This document shows positions 34,829-44,217 of a stretch of 64,000 bases of DNA, one piece after another. Position 1 is the first letter of the stretch. Each line of letters starts with the position of its first letter. A program made the position numbers and the translations under genes. This stretch comes from Isoptericola cucumis. GTDB taxonomy: Bacteria > Actinomycetota > Actinomycetes > Actinomycetales > Cellulomonadaceae. The stretch covers positions 1 to 64,000 of the forward strand of contig NZ_BMDG01000018.1 in the NCBI RefSeq assembly GCF_014635665.1, given 5' to 3'. The notes under the pieces are model-generated. The model worked only from the letters and a program-made list of their open reading frames with translations, had not been told where the DNA came from and searched no databases.

Positions 34829-34834
34829 TAGCAT
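34829..34834 (+). promoter_or_regulatory. Putative -10 box before the small ORF/nudix-pdxT operon
   Basis: TAGCAT ends 7 nt before the ATG at 34842. It is the best promoter candidate for the nudix-pdxT-yebC genes. Confidence 0.45.
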
Positions 34835-34841
34835 GGACGGC

Positions 34842-34955
34842 ATGGATGCCCGCCCCCTGCTGCTGCCCGCCGCACCGGTTCGAGACTCGTCACCCGGCGG
34901 CGCCACCGTCGAGGAGCAGCCCGAGCGGGCCCGGTCGGCGAGGGGCGGCTGGTGA
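34842..34955 (+). CDS. Possible 37-residue leaderless ORF coupled to the nudix gene
   Basis: A short frame starts at an ATG 7 nt after a TAGCAT box and ends in a TGA that overlaps the GTG of the nudix gene as GTGA. The predicted peptide ([17 protein letters not shown] and a basic tail) has no recognisable domain. It could be a leader peptide that sets up translational coupling, or chance. Codon usage gives no decisive support. Confidence 0.3.
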   Translation: MDARPLLLPAAPVRDSSPGGATVEEQPERARSARGGW

Positions 34956-35545
34956 CGTCGGCATCCCTGGGGCCCGACTGGGTGCGCGGGCCCGACGGGC
35001 TGCGCCATCGCCGTGCCGCTCGCGTGATCGTGCTCGACGACGACGACCGCGTGCTCCTGGTCCGCGGGCACGACGCCGACCAGCCCGGGCGGTCGTGGTG
35101 GTTCACCGTCGGCGGCGGCATCGACCCCGGGGAGAGCGAGGTCGACGCCGCGCTCCGCGAGCTGCGCGAGGAGGCCGGGCTCCGGCTGCGGCCCGGTGAC
35201 CTCGAGGGCCCGGTGCTGACCCGCGAGGGGGTGTTCCGCTTCCTCGCCGAGACGTGCCGCCAGGACGAGGTGTTCTTCGTCGCGCGCGTCGCGGGGCACG
35301 AGCCGTCCCGGGCCGGCTGGACCGACGTCGAGCGCGACGTCCTGGACGAGCTGCGCTGGATCAGCACCGCCGAGCTGCGCGACCAGCCGCACGAGGTCTT
35401 CCCGACCGCGCTGCCCGACCTCGTCGACGCGCTCGCCGAGGGGTGGGACGGCGTCGTACGGCACCTGGGGCTGCAGCACGACGACGAGGACGACGCGGAC
35501 GCGGCGACGAGCGGGTCGAGCGCCGCGGCGGAGGGCAGCGCGTGA
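34952..35545 (+). CDS. Nudix hydrolase
   Basis: The 197-residue protein has an intact Nudix box, [24 protein letters not shown] by positions about 50-73, with the metal-binding REEAG core. It cleaves nucleoside-diphosphate-linked compounds; the exact substrate is not visible. The last 25 residues are an acidic, Ala/Ser-rich tail. The GTG start overlaps a short upstream frame and the stop overlaps pdxT (GTGA). A nudix gene next to pdxT also occurs in other actinobacteria, but no functional link to vitamin B6 is established. Confidence 0.9.
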   Translation: MTSASLGPDWVRGPDGLRHRRAARVIVLDDDDRVLLVRGHDADQPGRSWWFTVGGGIDPGESEVDAALRELREEAGLRLRPGDLEGPVLTREGVFRFLAETCRQDEVFFVARVAGHEPSRAGWTDVERDVLDELRWISTAELRDQPHEVFPTALPDLVDALAEGWDGVVRHLGLQHDDEDDADAATSGSSAAAEGSA

Positions 35546-36192
35546 CCCCGACGATCGGGGTGCTCGCCCTGCAGGGCGACGTGCGCGAGCACCTGGCCGC
35601 TCTCGGTGCGGTCGGCGCGCGCGGCGTGCCGGTGCGCCGCCGGTCCGAGCTGGACGCCGTGGACGGGCTGGTCCTGCCCGGCGGCGAGTCGACGACGATC
35701 GACAAGCTGCTGCGGATCTTCGAGCTGGCCGGTCCGCTGCGGGACGCGATCCGCGAAGGCCTGCCCGTCTACGGCTCCTGCGCGGGGATGATCCTGCTCG
35801 CCGACCGGATCGCCGGCGGCACCGCGGACCAGCGGACGCTCGGCGGGATGGACGTGCTCGTGCGGCGCAACGCCTTCGGCCGCCAGGTCGACTCGTTCGA
35901 GGCGGACCTCGAGATGCGAGGCGTCGCGGACGGCACCACGCGCCCGGTGCGGACCGCGTTCATCCGTGCGCCGTGGATCGAGGAGGCGGGGCCGGACGTC
36001 GAGGTGCTGGCCCGGATCCCGGACCGGTGGGCGGACGGGACGATGGTGGGCGACGCCGCCGGTAAGATCGTCGCAGCACGGACCGGACGGCTGCTCTCCA
36101 CGGCGTTCCACCCGGAGATCACGGGGGACACGCGAGTGCACGGGATGTTCGTCAGGATGGTCGAGGAAAGCAATCGCGAAGGGGTCAGGTAG
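35542..36192 (+). CDS. pdxT: Pyridoxal 5'-phosphate synthase glutaminase subunit
   Basis: The 216-residue class I glutaminase supplies ammonia to PdxS. It starts [14 protein letters not shown], has [13 protein letters not shown], the nucleophile Cys80 in [11 protein letters not shown], and the catalytic His190/Glu192 in [10 protein letters not shown]. Length is normal. The GTG start overlaps the nudix stop by GTGA; yebC follows 3 nt after its stop, the usual pdxT-yebC-ruvC order. Confidence 0.96.
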   Translation: MTPTIGVLALQGDVREHLAALGAVGARGVPVRRRSELDAVDGLVLPGGESTTIDKLLRIFELAGPLRDAIREGLPVYGSCAGMILLADRIAGGTADQRTLGGMDVLVRRNAFGRQVDSFEADLEMRGVADGTTRPVRTAFIRAPWIEEAGPDVEVLARIPDRWADGTMVGDAAGKIVAARTGRLLSTAFHPEITGDTRVHGMFVRMVEESNREGVR

Positions 36193-36195
36193 GTC

Positions 36196-36954
36196 ATGTC
36201 CGGTCACTCCAAGTGGGCCACGACCAAGCACAAGAAGGCGGCGATCGACGCCAAGCGCGGGAAGCTCTTCGCGAAGCTCATCAAGAACATCGAGGTCGCG
36301 GCGCGCACCGGCGGGGGAGACCCGGCCGGCAACCCCACGTTGTTCGACGCCATCCAGAAGGCGAAGAAGTCGTCGGTCCCCAACGACAACATCGAGCGCG
36401 CCCTCAAGCGCGGCTCCGGCGAGGGCGCCGACGCCGTCGACTACCAGACGATCATGTACGAGGGCTACGGCAACAACGGGATCGCCGTCCTCGTCGAGTG
36501 CCTCACCGACAACAAGAACCGCGCGGCCGCCGAGGTCCGTACCGCGTTCTCGCGCAACGGTGGCAACCTGGCCGACCCGGGCTCGGTGTCGTACCTGTTC
36601 TCCCGCAAGGGGCTCGTCGTCGTGCCCAAGGCCGACGGCGTCACCGAGGACGACGTGATGCTCGCGGCCCTGGACGCCGGGGCCGAGGAGGTCACCGACG
36701 CCGGCGAGGTGATCGAGGTGCTGTCCGAGGCGACCGACCTGGTCGCGGTCCGCACGGCGATCCAGGACGCGGGGATCGAGTACGACTCCGCCGACTCGGT
36801 CTGGCACCCGTCGATGGAGGTCGAGGTCGACGTCGAGGGCGCGCGCAAGATCATGCGCCTCATCGACGCCCTCGAGGACAGCGACGACGTGCAGAACGTC
36901 TACGCGAACTTCGACGCCTCCGACGAGGTCATGGCCGCCCTCGACGAGGAGTGA
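36196..36954 (+). CDS. yebC: YebC/PmpR-family protein
   Basis: The 252-residue protein opens with the family signature [21 protein letters not shown] and contains [25 protein letters not shown] and [19 protein letters not shown]. YebC proteins were named as transcriptional regulators; more recent work describes ribosome-associated roles in translating proline-rich stretches. Position between pdxT and ruvC is the conserved arrangement. Start is ATG after AGGTAGG. Confidence 0.96.
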   Translation: MSGHSKWATTKHKKAAIDAKRGKLFAKLIKNIEVAARTGGGDPAGNPTLFDAIQKAKKSSVPNDNIERALKRGSGEGADAVDYQTIMYEGYGNNGIAVLVECLTDNKNRAAAEVRTAFSRNGGNLADPGSVSYLFSRKGLVVVPKADGVTEDDVMLAALDAGAEEVTDAGEVIEVLSEATDLVAVRTAIQDAGIEYDSADSVWHPSMEVEVDVEGARKIMRLIDALEDSDDVQNVYANFDASDEVMAALDEE

Positions 36955-37013
36955 TCCCGCTCGCCCCGGCGGGCCACGCCGTCGGCGTCCGCGTCGCGTG
37001 AGATGGTGACGGC

Positions 37014-37604
37014 GTGCGCGTGCTGGGAGTGGATCCGGGCCTGACCCGGTGCGGGGTCGGCGTCGTCGACTCGCGACCGGGCCGGCGGGCCGCGTTCGTC
37101 GACGTGGGCGTCGTGGGCAGCGACCCGGGCGCGAGCATCGACCTGCGGCTGCTGGCGGTCGCCGACGGCCTGGAGACGTGGATGGACCGGCACGTGCCGG
37201 ACGTGGTGGCGGTCGAGCGGGTGTTCGCCCAGCACAACCGGGGCACCGTGATGGGTACCGCGCAGGTCGCGGGGATCGCGATGCTCGTGGCCGCCCGCCG
37301 CGGGGTGCCGGTGGCCATGCACACGCCCAGCGAGGTGAAGGCGGCCGTCACCGGCTCCGGCCGGGCCGGCAAGGAGCAGGTGCAGCACATGGTGGCGCGC
37401 ATCCTGGGTCTCGACGAGCTGCCGAGACCCGCCGACGCCGCCGACGCCCTCGCCCTGGCGGTGACGCACCTGTGGCGCCCGGCCGGCGCGCTGCAGGGCG
37501 GGGACCGGCACGAGCTGACCCCGGCGCAGCGGGCCTGGGCCGCGGCCGAGCAGTCCGCACGCCGCGGCTCGCACCGGGGCGCGCCCACGCGCGCCCGTGG
37601 CTGA
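37014..37604 (+). CDS. ruvC: Holliday junction endonuclease RuvC
   Basis: The 196-residue resolvase cuts Holliday junctions symmetrically. Catalytic acidic residues are in [12 protein letters not shown] (Asp7), [18 protein letters not shown] (Glu) and the C-terminal [13 protein letters not shown] (Asp pair). The GTG at 37014 is the start. It lies 59 bp after yebC and 168 bp before ruvA. I see no SOS palindrome before it, unlike M. tuberculosis ruvC. Confidence 0.95.
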   Translation: MRVLGVDPGLTRCGVGVVDSRPGRRAAFVDVGVVGSDPGASIDLRLLAVADGLETWMDRHVPDVVAVERVFAQHNRGTVMGTAQVAGIAMLVAARRGVPVAMHTPSEVKAAVTGSGRAGKEQVQHMVARILGLDELPRPADAADALALAVTHLWRPAGALQGGDRHELTPAQRAWAAAEQSARRGSHRGAPTRARG

Positions 37605-37706
37605 CCTCCCGTCTCCGACCGTGCGCGGCTGACCTCCCCGCGGGGCCGCCGGCGCCCCGCGCCGCCGCCCACCGTGTCGTGACCCGGCGCCGTCGGCGGG
37701 GGTTGT

Positions 37707-37712
37707 TACAGT
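37707..37712 (+). promoter_or_regulatory. Putative -10 box of ruvAB
   Basis: TACAGT in the 168-bp gap between ruvC and ruvA would start transcription near 37719. Downstream lie two copies of GTGTTCGAC spaced 22 bp (37727 and 37749), which resemble LexA half-sites but lack inverted partners. Confidence 0.4.
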
Positions 37713-37772
37713 GACGCCTCGTACGGGTGTTCGACCATGTTCCCGGCGGTGTTCGACGGAAGGAAGCCAGCG

Positions 37773-38405
37773 GTGATCGCCTCCCTGACCGGCACGGTCA
37801 CGCACGTGTCCCTGGAACGGGTGGTGCTGGACGTCGGCGGCGTGGGGTACCTCGTGCACGCCACCCCCGGCACCCTCGCGGGTCTGCGGGTGGGGGAGCG
37901 CGCACAGCTGCACACCACCCTCGTCGTGCGCGAGGACTCGATGACGGTCTACGGGTTCGCGGAGGCGGACGAGCGCGAGGTCTTCGAGACGGCGCAGTCC
38001 GTGTCGGGGGTCGGGCCGCGGATCGCGCTGGCGATGCTCGCCGTCATGCCCCCGGACGCCCTGCGTCGTGCGGTGGACTCCGACGACACGGCGGCGCTGC
38101 GGCGGGTGCCCGGCGTCGGGCCGAAGAGCGCGCAGCGCATCGTCCTGGAGCTGTCCGGCAAGCTCGGTGCGCCGTCGTCCGGCGGCCCCGGCGCGCAGGA
38201 GACGCCGACGCCGGCGTCGGGCGACGCGGGCCGCGACCAGGTGGTCGAGGCGCTCGTCGGCCTCGGCTGGACCGCGAAGGTCGCGCAGGACGCGGTGGAC
38301 CGGGTTCTGGCCGACTCGGCGACGGACGGCGCGCCGGCCGCACCGGTCGACGTCGCCGCCACGCTGCGCGCGGCCCTGCGGTCGCTGGGCGGCCGCCGTG
38401 GCTGA
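37773..38405 (+). CDS. ruvA: Holliday junction branch-migration protein RuvA
   Basis: The 210-residue protein binds Holliday junctions and loads RuvB. It shows the OB-fold start [26 protein letters not shown] by positions 1-26, the helix-hairpin-helix pairs [13 protein letters not shown] and [16 protein letters not shown], and a C-terminal RuvB-binding domain ([12 protein letters not shown]). The GTG at 37773 is preferred over 37737 because it gives the canonical N terminus and follows GGAAGG. The 3' end overlaps ruvB by 8 bp. Confidence 0.95.
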   Translation: MIASLTGTVTHVSLERVVLDVGGVGYLVHATPGTLAGLRVGERAQLHTTLVVREDSMTVYGFAEADEREVFETAQSVSGVGPRIALAMLAVMPPDALRRAVDSDDTAALRRVPGVGPKSAQRIVLELSGKLGAPSSGGPGAQETPTPASGDAGRDQVVEALVGLGWTAKVAQDAVDRVLADSATDGAPAAPVDVAATLRAALRSLGGRRG

Positions 38406-39549
38406 CCTCACGGGCGGGTACCCGGACCAGGACGGCTACGCGGGCGAGCGGCTCGTCACCGCGGGCGCCGACGAGATCGAGCGCGCCGCCGAGGCGGCGC
38501 TGCGCCCCAAGAAGCTCGACGAGTTCGTCGGGCAGGTCGTGGTCCGCGAACAGCTCTCCCTCGTGCTGCAGGCGGCGCTGGCCCGGGAGGCCACGCCCGA
38601 CCACGTGCTGCTCTCCGGGCCGCCCGGTCTGGGCAAGACGACGCTGGCCATGATCATCGCGGCCGAGCTCGGTGCCTCGCTGCGCGTCACCAGCGGGCCG
38701 GCCATCCAGCACGCGGGCGACCTCGCGGCCGTGCTCTCCTCGCTCGAGGAGGGCGAGGTGCTGTTCATCGACGAGATCCACCGCCTCGCCCGGCCGGCCG
38801 AGGAGCTGCTCTACGTGGCGATGGAGGACTTCCGGGTCGACGTCGTGGTCGGCAAGGGCGCCGGCGCCAGCGCGATCCCGCTGGCGCTGCCGCCGTTCAC
38901 CGTGGTCGGGGCCACCACCCGGTCGGGGCTGCTGCCGGCGCCGCTGCGCGACCGGTTCGGCTTCACCGGCCACCTCGACTTCTACGACGCGCCGGAGCTG
39001 GAGCGGGTCATCCTGCGCTCCGCGGGCCTGCTGGGCGTCGAGATCCAGCACGGCGCGGCGCACGAGATCGCGGGCCGCTCCCGCGGCACCCCCCGCATCG
39101 CCAACCGGCTGCTGCGCCGTGTGCGCGACTGGGCGCAGGTGCGCGGCGACGGCCGGCTGGACCTGCGGGCCGCGCACGCCGCGCTCGAGGTGTACGAGGT
39201 CGACCCGATCGGGCTGGACCGGCTCGACCGGGCGGTGCTCGACGCCCTGTGCCGGCGGTTCGCCGGCGGGCCGGTCGGCCTCGGCACGCTGGCCATGACG
39301 GTGGGGGAGGAGCCGGACACGGTCGAGACCGTGGCCGAGCCGTACCTCGTGCGTGAAGGGCTCGTCGCGCGCACCCCGCGAGGTCGGGTCGCGACGGCGG
39401 CCGCCTGGCAGCACCTCGGCATCCAGCCGCCCCCGGGGGCCTGGGGGACGACGCCGGGGTCGCTGTTCGACCCCGACGAGGACGGCCGGGCGGGCTCCGT
39501 CGCCGGGCGTCTCCAGGGCCCGGGTCCGAGCGGCGGCTCGGGCCCCTAG
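38398..39549 (+). CDS. ruvB: Holliday junction helicase RuvB
   Basis: The 383-residue AAA+ motor drives branch migration. It has [11 protein letters not shown], Walker [12 protein letters not shown] (Lys80), Walker [11 protein letters not shown], sensor [18 protein letters not shown] and arginine finger, and the C-terminal winged helix ending around residue 350. An extra Gly/Pro-rich tail of about 40 residues follows. The GTG start overlaps ruvA by 8 bp. Confidence 0.97.
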   Translation: MADLTGGYPDQDGYAGERLVTAGADEIERAAEAALRPKKLDEFVGQVVVREQLSLVLQAALAREATPDHVLLSGPPGLGKTTLAMIIAAELGASLRVTSGPAIQHAGDLAAVLSSLEEGEVLFIDEIHRLARPAEELLYVAMEDFRVDVVVGKGAGASAIPLALPPFTVVGATTRSGLLPAPLRDRFGFTGHLDFYDAPELERVILRSAGLLGVEIQHGAAHEIAGRSRGTPRIANRLLRRVRDWAQVRGDGRLDLRAAHAALEVYEVDPIGLDRLDRAVLDALCRRFAGGPVGLGTLAMTVGEEPDTVETVAEPYLVREGLVARTPRGRVATAAAWQHLGIQPPPGAWGTTPGSLFDPDEDGRAGSVAGRLQGPGPSGGSGP

Positions 39550-39716
39550 ACTGGGGTGGTCCCGGCCACAGGAGGACGGGACCGGAACTCGGCGGGCGGA
39601 GTGCTCGTTGGGGCCCGTACGCGCACAGTCACTGTGCCCGGCGCGCCGACCGGCGCGCCCCGACGCCCGCCTGTCGTCCTCGACGGTCGGGCAGCGACAG
39701 ACAAGGACGCCCCTCC

Positions 39717-40154
39717 GTGGAAATGATCATCCTCTTTGTGGTCCTCGCCGGGCTCATGTTCTTCATGAGCGCCCGCTCCCGCAAGCAGCAGCGCGCCCAG
39801 CAGGAGTTCCGCTCCCAGCTCGCGCCCGGCCAGGAGGTCATGACCGGCTCGGGCCTGTTCGGGACGGTCGTGGAGGTCGACGAGGCCAGCGACACCGTCA
39901 CCATCGAGTCCTCGCCCGGGACGCAGACGCGCTGGCTGCGCGCCGCCATCGCCAAGCGCGTCGACACGCCGGTCGAGGAGGGCTCCGAGACGGACGGCGA
40001 GACCGACGTCACAGATGAGTCCGGTGAGACCGGTACGATCACCTCCGGCGACGGTCACGTGGACGTCCCTGACGACCTGTCGAGCCTGGACACCGCCCAG
40101 CGGGAGTACCGGGAACAGCAGCGTCGTGAGGACGGCGAGACCGACTCCAAGTAA
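39717..40154 (+). CDS. yajC: Preprotein translocase accessory subunit YajC
   Basis: The 145-residue protein has one N-terminal membrane helix (IILFVVLAGLMFFMSA) and the YajC core RKQQRAQQEFRSQLAPGQEVMTGSGLFGTVVEV. The C-terminal third is a long acidic tail rich in Asp, Glu, Thr and Gly. YajC associates with SecDF at the Sec translocon. The GTG at 39717 starts VEMIILF. It precedes secD with a 132-bp gap that contains strong GC hairpins. Confidence 0.93.
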   Translation: MEMIILFVVLAGLMFFMSARSRKQQRAQQEFRSQLAPGQEVMTGSGLFGTVVEVDEASDTVTIESSPGTQTRWLRAAIAKRVDTPVEEGSETDGETDVTDESGETGTITSGDGHVDVPDDLSSLDTAQREYREQQRREDGETDSK

Positions 40155-40211
40155 CTCCACGCAGCAGCGGTACGCGAGGGCGGGCGTTCGGAGCCCCGCC
40201 CGCCTGACACC

Positions 40212-40239
40212 GCGCCGGCCGGGGCGACCCGGCCGGCGC
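40212..40239 (+). terminator. 12-bp hairpin with GCGA tetraloop between yajC and secD
   Basis: GCGCCGGCCGGG pairs perfectly with CCCGGCCGGCGC around GCGA, a GNRA tetraloop. A smaller stem (GGGCGGG with CCCGCCC, 40178-40201) precedes it. The pair may attenuate transcription or protect the yajC mRNA end inside the operon. No U-tract follows. Confidence 0.55.
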
Positions 40240-40286
40240 CCTCACGCGTCGACCCAGGTCGGTGCGCACACGGGAAGAGACTGAAG

Positions 40287-42404
40287 TTGGCTGACTCACG
40301 CACGAAGCGGTCGCGGCCGGTACGCACCCTCGTCGTCCTGACGATCCTCACGATCGTGGTGCCGTTCCTCGCGCTCGGCGCCGGGGTGCTCTTCGACGGA
40401 AAGTCGGAGGAGAACCCGGGCGGGGCGAGCTGGGCGCCGGGTCTCGCGCTGGACCTGCAGGGCGGGACGCAGATCGTCCTGACGCCGGTGTCCACCGACG
40501 GCTCGGAGGTCACGGACGAGACCGTCTCGGAGTCGATCAACGTCATCCGGCAGCGCATCGACTCCTCGGGCGTGACCGAGGCCGAGATCACCAGCCAGGG
40601 GTCGGGCAACATCGTCGTCGGCATCCCCGGCGAGGTGGACCAGGCGACCATCGACCTGGTCTCGCAGCCCGCGCAGATGCGCTTCCGTCCCGTGCTGACC
40701 TACGCCCAGGGCACCCCGACCCCCGAGCAGGGGGGCGCCGGTGGCGGCGAGGAGGGCGCGCCCGCCGAGGGTGGCGGCGCGAAGGACGGCGCTGCGAAGG
40801 ACGGCGCGGCCGACGACGCCGGTACGAGCCCGAGCGGCAAGAGCGCGGGCGGCGCGGTCCCGGACCCCGAGGCCACGGCTACCGCGGCGACCCAGGACCC
40901 GACGCCGGAGCCGACCGACGAGCAGTCCGGCGGCAAGGGCGAGGGGCAGGGCGACGCCGCGGCGACCGACCCCAGCGACCTCGCCCAGATCACGCCCGAG
41001 GTCCAGGCGGAGTTCGACGCCCTCGACTGCACCGACCCGAAGAACCTCACCGGCGGGGGCGGCGACGACCCCGACAAGGTGCTCGTCACCTGCGGCGAGA
41101 GCGACGGGATGAAGTACATCCTGGGGCCGATGGAGGTCGACGGGACGCACATCTCCTCCGCGAGCTCGGGGCTGGTCCCGGGGCCGAACGGCACCACCAC
41201 CAACGAGTGGGGCGTCTTCCTCAACTTCGACAGCGTGGGCACCACGGAGTTCCGTGAGACCACGCAGCGCCTGCAGGGCCTCGAGCCGCCTCGCAACCAG
41301 TTCGCGATCGTCCTCGACAGCCTCGTGGTGTCCGCCCCGTCGCTGGACGCCGGCACCGTGATCACGGACGGCCAGGCACAGATCTCCGGCAGCTTCACGC
41401 AGGACTCCGCCGCCACGCTGGCGAACCAGCTGAGCTTCGGCGCGCTGCCGATCAACTTCGACGTGCAGAGCCAGGAGGAGATCTCCGCGACGCTGGGCTC
41501 CGAGCAGCTGCGCAACGGTCTGCTCGCGGGGCTCATCGGCCTCGCGCTGGTCGTCGTCTACTCGCTCTTCCAGTACCGCACGCTCGGGCTCCTGACCGTC
41601 GGATCGCTGGTCGTCGCCGGGGTGATGACGTACCTGGCGATCGCGATCCTCTCGTGGACGATGGGCTACCGGCTCTCCCTGGCGGGCGTCGCGGGCCTCA
41701 TCGTCGCCATCGGCTTCACCGCGGACTCGTTCATCGTCTACTTCGAACGCATCCGCGATGAGATTCGCGACGGTCGCACGCTCTCCTATGCGGTCGAGCG
41801 CGGGTGGATTCGCGCACGCCGGACCGTGCTGGCCGCGAAGTCCGTCACCCTCATCTCCGCGATCATCCTCTACTTCCTCGCCGTGGGCGGCGTCCAGGGC
41901 TTCGCCTTCACCCTGGGCCTGACGACGATCATCGACGTCATGGTCGTCTTCTGGATGACGCACCCGGTGATGGAGGTCCTCTCGCGGATACCGTTCTTCC
42001 GCGACGGCCACAGTTGGTCGGGCCTCTCGCCGGAGCGCCTGCGCATCGGCAGCGGCCCGCGCTACGCGGGTGCCGGCCGGGTGCGGATGCCGGAGCCCGC
42101 GACGGTCGGCGCGCCGGCCACCGGTGCTGGTGCGAGCCCGGTGTCCGAGCCCGCCGCGCCCGCCCCGTCTGCCGGCCCGTCGGTCGGGGAGCGTGTCGGG
42201 GCCGCGGCGAGCACCGGAGCGCCGGCCACGGCCGCGACCGGTCGCCGGCTCACCATCGCCGAGCGTCGTGCGGCGGAGCGCAAGGCGGCCGCGGCCGCCG
42301 CGGACGGGTCGGCCCCCGACGGGTCCGCCCCGGACGGCCGCGCCCCTGACGACCCCGCGACCGCCGGGCCCGCCGCGTCAGACGAGAACGAGGAGAACCG
42401 GTGA
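40287..42404 (+). CDS. secD: Protein translocase subunit SecD
   Basis: The 705-residue protein uses the proton gradient to pull secreted proteins through SecYEG. The N-terminal helix is near residues 13-33, followed by ALDLQGGTQIVLTP, the P1 periplasmic domain, then the six-helix RND-like core (LLAGLIGLALVVVYSLFQYRTLGL to VDVMVVFW region) with GFTADSFIVYFERIRDE. Residues about 153-240 inside P1 are a low-complexity Gly/Ala/Asp/Pro insert, and the last 100 residues are an Ala/Pro-rich cytoplasmic tail. The start is a TTG preceded by GGGAAGAGA. The stop overlaps secF. Confidence 0.95.
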   Translation: MADSRTKRSRPVRTLVVLTILTIVVPFLALGAGVLFDGKSEENPGGASWAPGLALDLQGGTQIVLTPVSTDGSEVTDETVSESINVIRQRIDSSGVTEAEITSQGSGNIVVGIPGEVDQATIDLVSQPAQMRFRPVLTYAQGTPTPEQGGAGGGEEGAPAEGGGAKDGAAKDGAADDAGTSPSGKSAGGAVPDPEATATAATQDPTPEPTDEQSGGKGEGQGDAAATDPSDLAQITPEVQAEFDALDCTDPKNLTGGGGDDPDKVLVTCGESDGMKYILGPMEVDGTHISSASSGLVPGPNGTTTNEWGVFLNFDSVGTTEFRETTQRLQGLEPPRNQFAIVLDSLVVSAPSLDAGTVITDGQAQISGSFTQDSAATLANQLSFGALPINFDVQSQEEISATLGSEQLRNGLLAGLIGLALVVVYSLFQYRTLGLLTVGSLVVAGVMTYLAIAILSWTMGYRLSLAGVAGLIVAIGFTADSFIVYFERIRDEIRDGRTLSYAVERGWIRARRTVLAAKSVTLISAIILYFLAVGGVQGFAFTLGLTTIIDVMVVFWMTHPVMEVLSRIPFFRDGHSWSGLSPERLRIGSGPRYAGAGRVRMPEPATVGAPATGAGASPVSEPAAPAPSAGPSVGERVGAAASTGAPATAATGRRLTIAERRAAERKAAAAAADGSAPDGSAPDGRAPDDPATAGPAASDENEENR

Positions 42405-43501
42405 TGGCCGGCATGAACTTCGCCCAGTGGGGCAACGACCTGTACACCGGGCGGCGGTCCTACCCGATCGTCCAGCGTCGCAAGACCTGGTTCGCGATCG
42501 TCGGGGTCTTCGCGATCGCCTCGATCGTCGTGCTCCTGACCAAGGGGCTGACGCTCGGCATCGACTTCCGCGGCGGCACGGAGTTCACCGTGGCGGGCGC
42601 CACCACGACGGACCAGCAGCCCGCGGTGGACGCGGTGCACGACGTGCTGCCGGACGACGAGCCGCGTGTCGCGGTGGTCGGCGGCGACTCCGTGCGCGTG
42701 CAGACCGAGACGGTCGACGAGGCGCAGAAGTCGGAGCTGGCCACCGGCCTCGCGGACGCCTACGGCGTCGAGGAGTCGGCGATCACGACCTCGTTCGTCG
42801 GCCCGACGTGGGGCGCCGGCGTCTCGATGCGCGCCCTGTGGGGCACCGTGGTGTTCATCGCGGCGGCGGCGCTGTTCATGGCCGTCTACTTCCGCGCGTG
42901 GCGGATGTCGGTCGCGGCGATCGTGGCGATGCTGTCCGACCTGCTGATCTCGGCGGGTGTCTACTCGCTGATCGGCTGGGAGGTCACGCCGTCGACGATC
43001 ATCGGCTTCCTGACGATCCTCGGCTTCTCGCTGTACGACAAGATGGTCGTGTTCGACAAGGTGCGCGAGAACACCGCCGACCTGCAGACCCAGACCCGCA
43101 GCACGTACGAGGAGCGGGCCAACCTGGCGGTCAACCAGACTCTCGTCCGGTCGATCAACACCTCCGTCGTCGCCCTGCTGCCGGTGGCGAGCATCCTGTT
43201 CGTCGGGGCGTTCCTGCTGGGCGCCGGCACGCTGCGCGACCTGTCGCTGTCGCTCTTCGTCGGCATCGCCGTCGGCGCGGCGTCGTCGATCTTCCTCGCC
43301 ACGCCGCTCGACGCCGCCCTGCGCAACGGGGAACCGAAGATCGCCGCCCACACCCGGGCCGTGCTGGAGTCGCGTCAGCAGCTCGCGGCCGAGGGCGGCC
43401 ACGAGGCCGAGCTCGCGGCGGCGAGCACCGGCTCCGCCCAGCTGATCCCCGGCCGGCACCAGGGCCAGGGCGCCCAGCCGCGCCGCCGGCGCGGGAACTG
43501 A
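42401..43501 (+). CDS. secF: Protein translocase subunit SecF
   Basis: The 366-residue partner of SecD has the first helix at about 28-47, LGIDFRGGTEFTV, a short periplasmic domain, and the membrane core VYSLIGWEVTPSTIIGFLTILGFSLYDKMVVFDKVREN by positions about 187-224, then SINTSVVALLPV. Start is GTG at 42401 or the next ATG at 42404; both overlap the secD stop. The C-terminal 50 residues are basic and poorly conserved. Confidence 0.96.
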   Translation: MMAGMNFAQWGNDLYTGRRSYPIVQRRKTWFAIVGVFAIASIVVLLTKGLTLGIDFRGGTEFTVAGATTTDQQPAVDAVHDVLPDDEPRVAVVGGDSVRVQTETVDEAQKSELATGLADAYGVEESAITTSFVGPTWGAGVSMRALWGTVVFIAAAALFMAVYFRAWRMSVAAIVAMLSDLLISAGVYSLIGWEVTPSTIIGFLTILGFSLYDKMVVFDKVRENTADLQTQTRSTYEERANLAVNQTLVRSINTSVVALLPVASILFVGAFLLGAGTLRDLSLSLFVGIAVGAASSIFLATPLDAALRNGEPKIAAHTRAVLESRQQLAAEGGHEAELAAASTGSAQLIPGRHQGQGAQPRRRRGN

Positions 43502-43507
43502 CCGGGC

Positions 43508-44167
43508 ATGGGATGGGACATCGAACCGCAGCACCCGGCGCACGCCGCAGCCGGTGACGTGCCGGCCGCGCCGGGGGCGGACGACATCGTCCCCGACGCG
43601 CTCGCGCTCCTCGGCGCGGGGCGGGCCGCGCAGATCCGCGCGCTGATCAGGGACGTGCCGGACTACCCGCACCCGCCGGTCGTCTTCCGGGACATCACCC
43701 CCCTGCTCGCCGACGGTCCGGCGCTGACGGACGTCGTGGAGGCGTTCGCCGGCATGCACCTCGCCGACGGCGCGTCGGCGCTCGACGGGGAGATCGACGT
43801 CGTGGCGGGGATGGAGGCGCGCGGGTTCCTGCTGGGCGCGCCCCTGGCCACCCGGCTGGGCGTCGGGTTCCTGCCGCTGCGCAAGGCCGGCAAGCTGCCG
43901 CCGCCCGTCGAGCGGGTCGACTACGACCTCGAGTACGGCTCGGCGGCGATCGAGCTGCGCACGGGAACACTGCACCCCGGTGCGCGTGTTCTTCTCATCG
44001 ACGACGTGCTGGCGACCGGCGGGACCGCCCGGGCGGCGGCCGAGCTCGTGGAGCGATCCGGCGGGCAGGTGGTCGCCCTGGCCTTCCTGCTCGAGCTGGT
44101 CGGCCTGGGCGGCCGCGACCGACTCACGGGGCGCACGGTCGAGACCCTGCTGCGAGTAGGGTCGTAG
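43508..44167 (+). CDS. apt: Adenine phosphoribosyltransferase
   Basis: The 219-residue purine-salvage enzyme makes AMP from adenine and PRPP. It shows [39 protein letters not shown], and the PRPP loop [20 protein letters not shown]. An N-terminal extension of about 40 residues is unusual in length but low in complexity. Position between secF and rel is the conserved actinobacterial order. ATG start, 7 nt after the secF stop. Confidence 0.94.
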   Translation: MGWDIEPQHPAHAAAGDVPAAPGADDIVPDALALLGAGRAAQIRALIRDVPDYPHPPVVFRDITPLLADGPALTDVVEAFAGMHLADGASALDGEIDVVAGMEARGFLLGAPLATRLGVGFLPLRKAGKLPPPVERVDYDLEYGSAAIELRTGTLHPGARVLLIDDVLATGGTARAAAELVERSGGQVVALAFLLELVGLGGRDRLTGRTVETLLRVGS

Positions 44168-44217
44168 ACTTGCCGTTCCGGACGTCCAGCACACCACGGT
44201 GGCGGAGGGAGGCGCAG

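Noticed and set aside
34880-34910. TTCGAGA-containing segment resembling a tRNA T-loop
   Set aside because: No matching acceptor, D or anticodon arms could be drawn around it.
37727-37757. Two GTGTTCGAC copies before ruvA, resembling LexA half-sites
   Set aside because: They are direct repeats without inverted partners at the required spacing, so not a proper SOS box.
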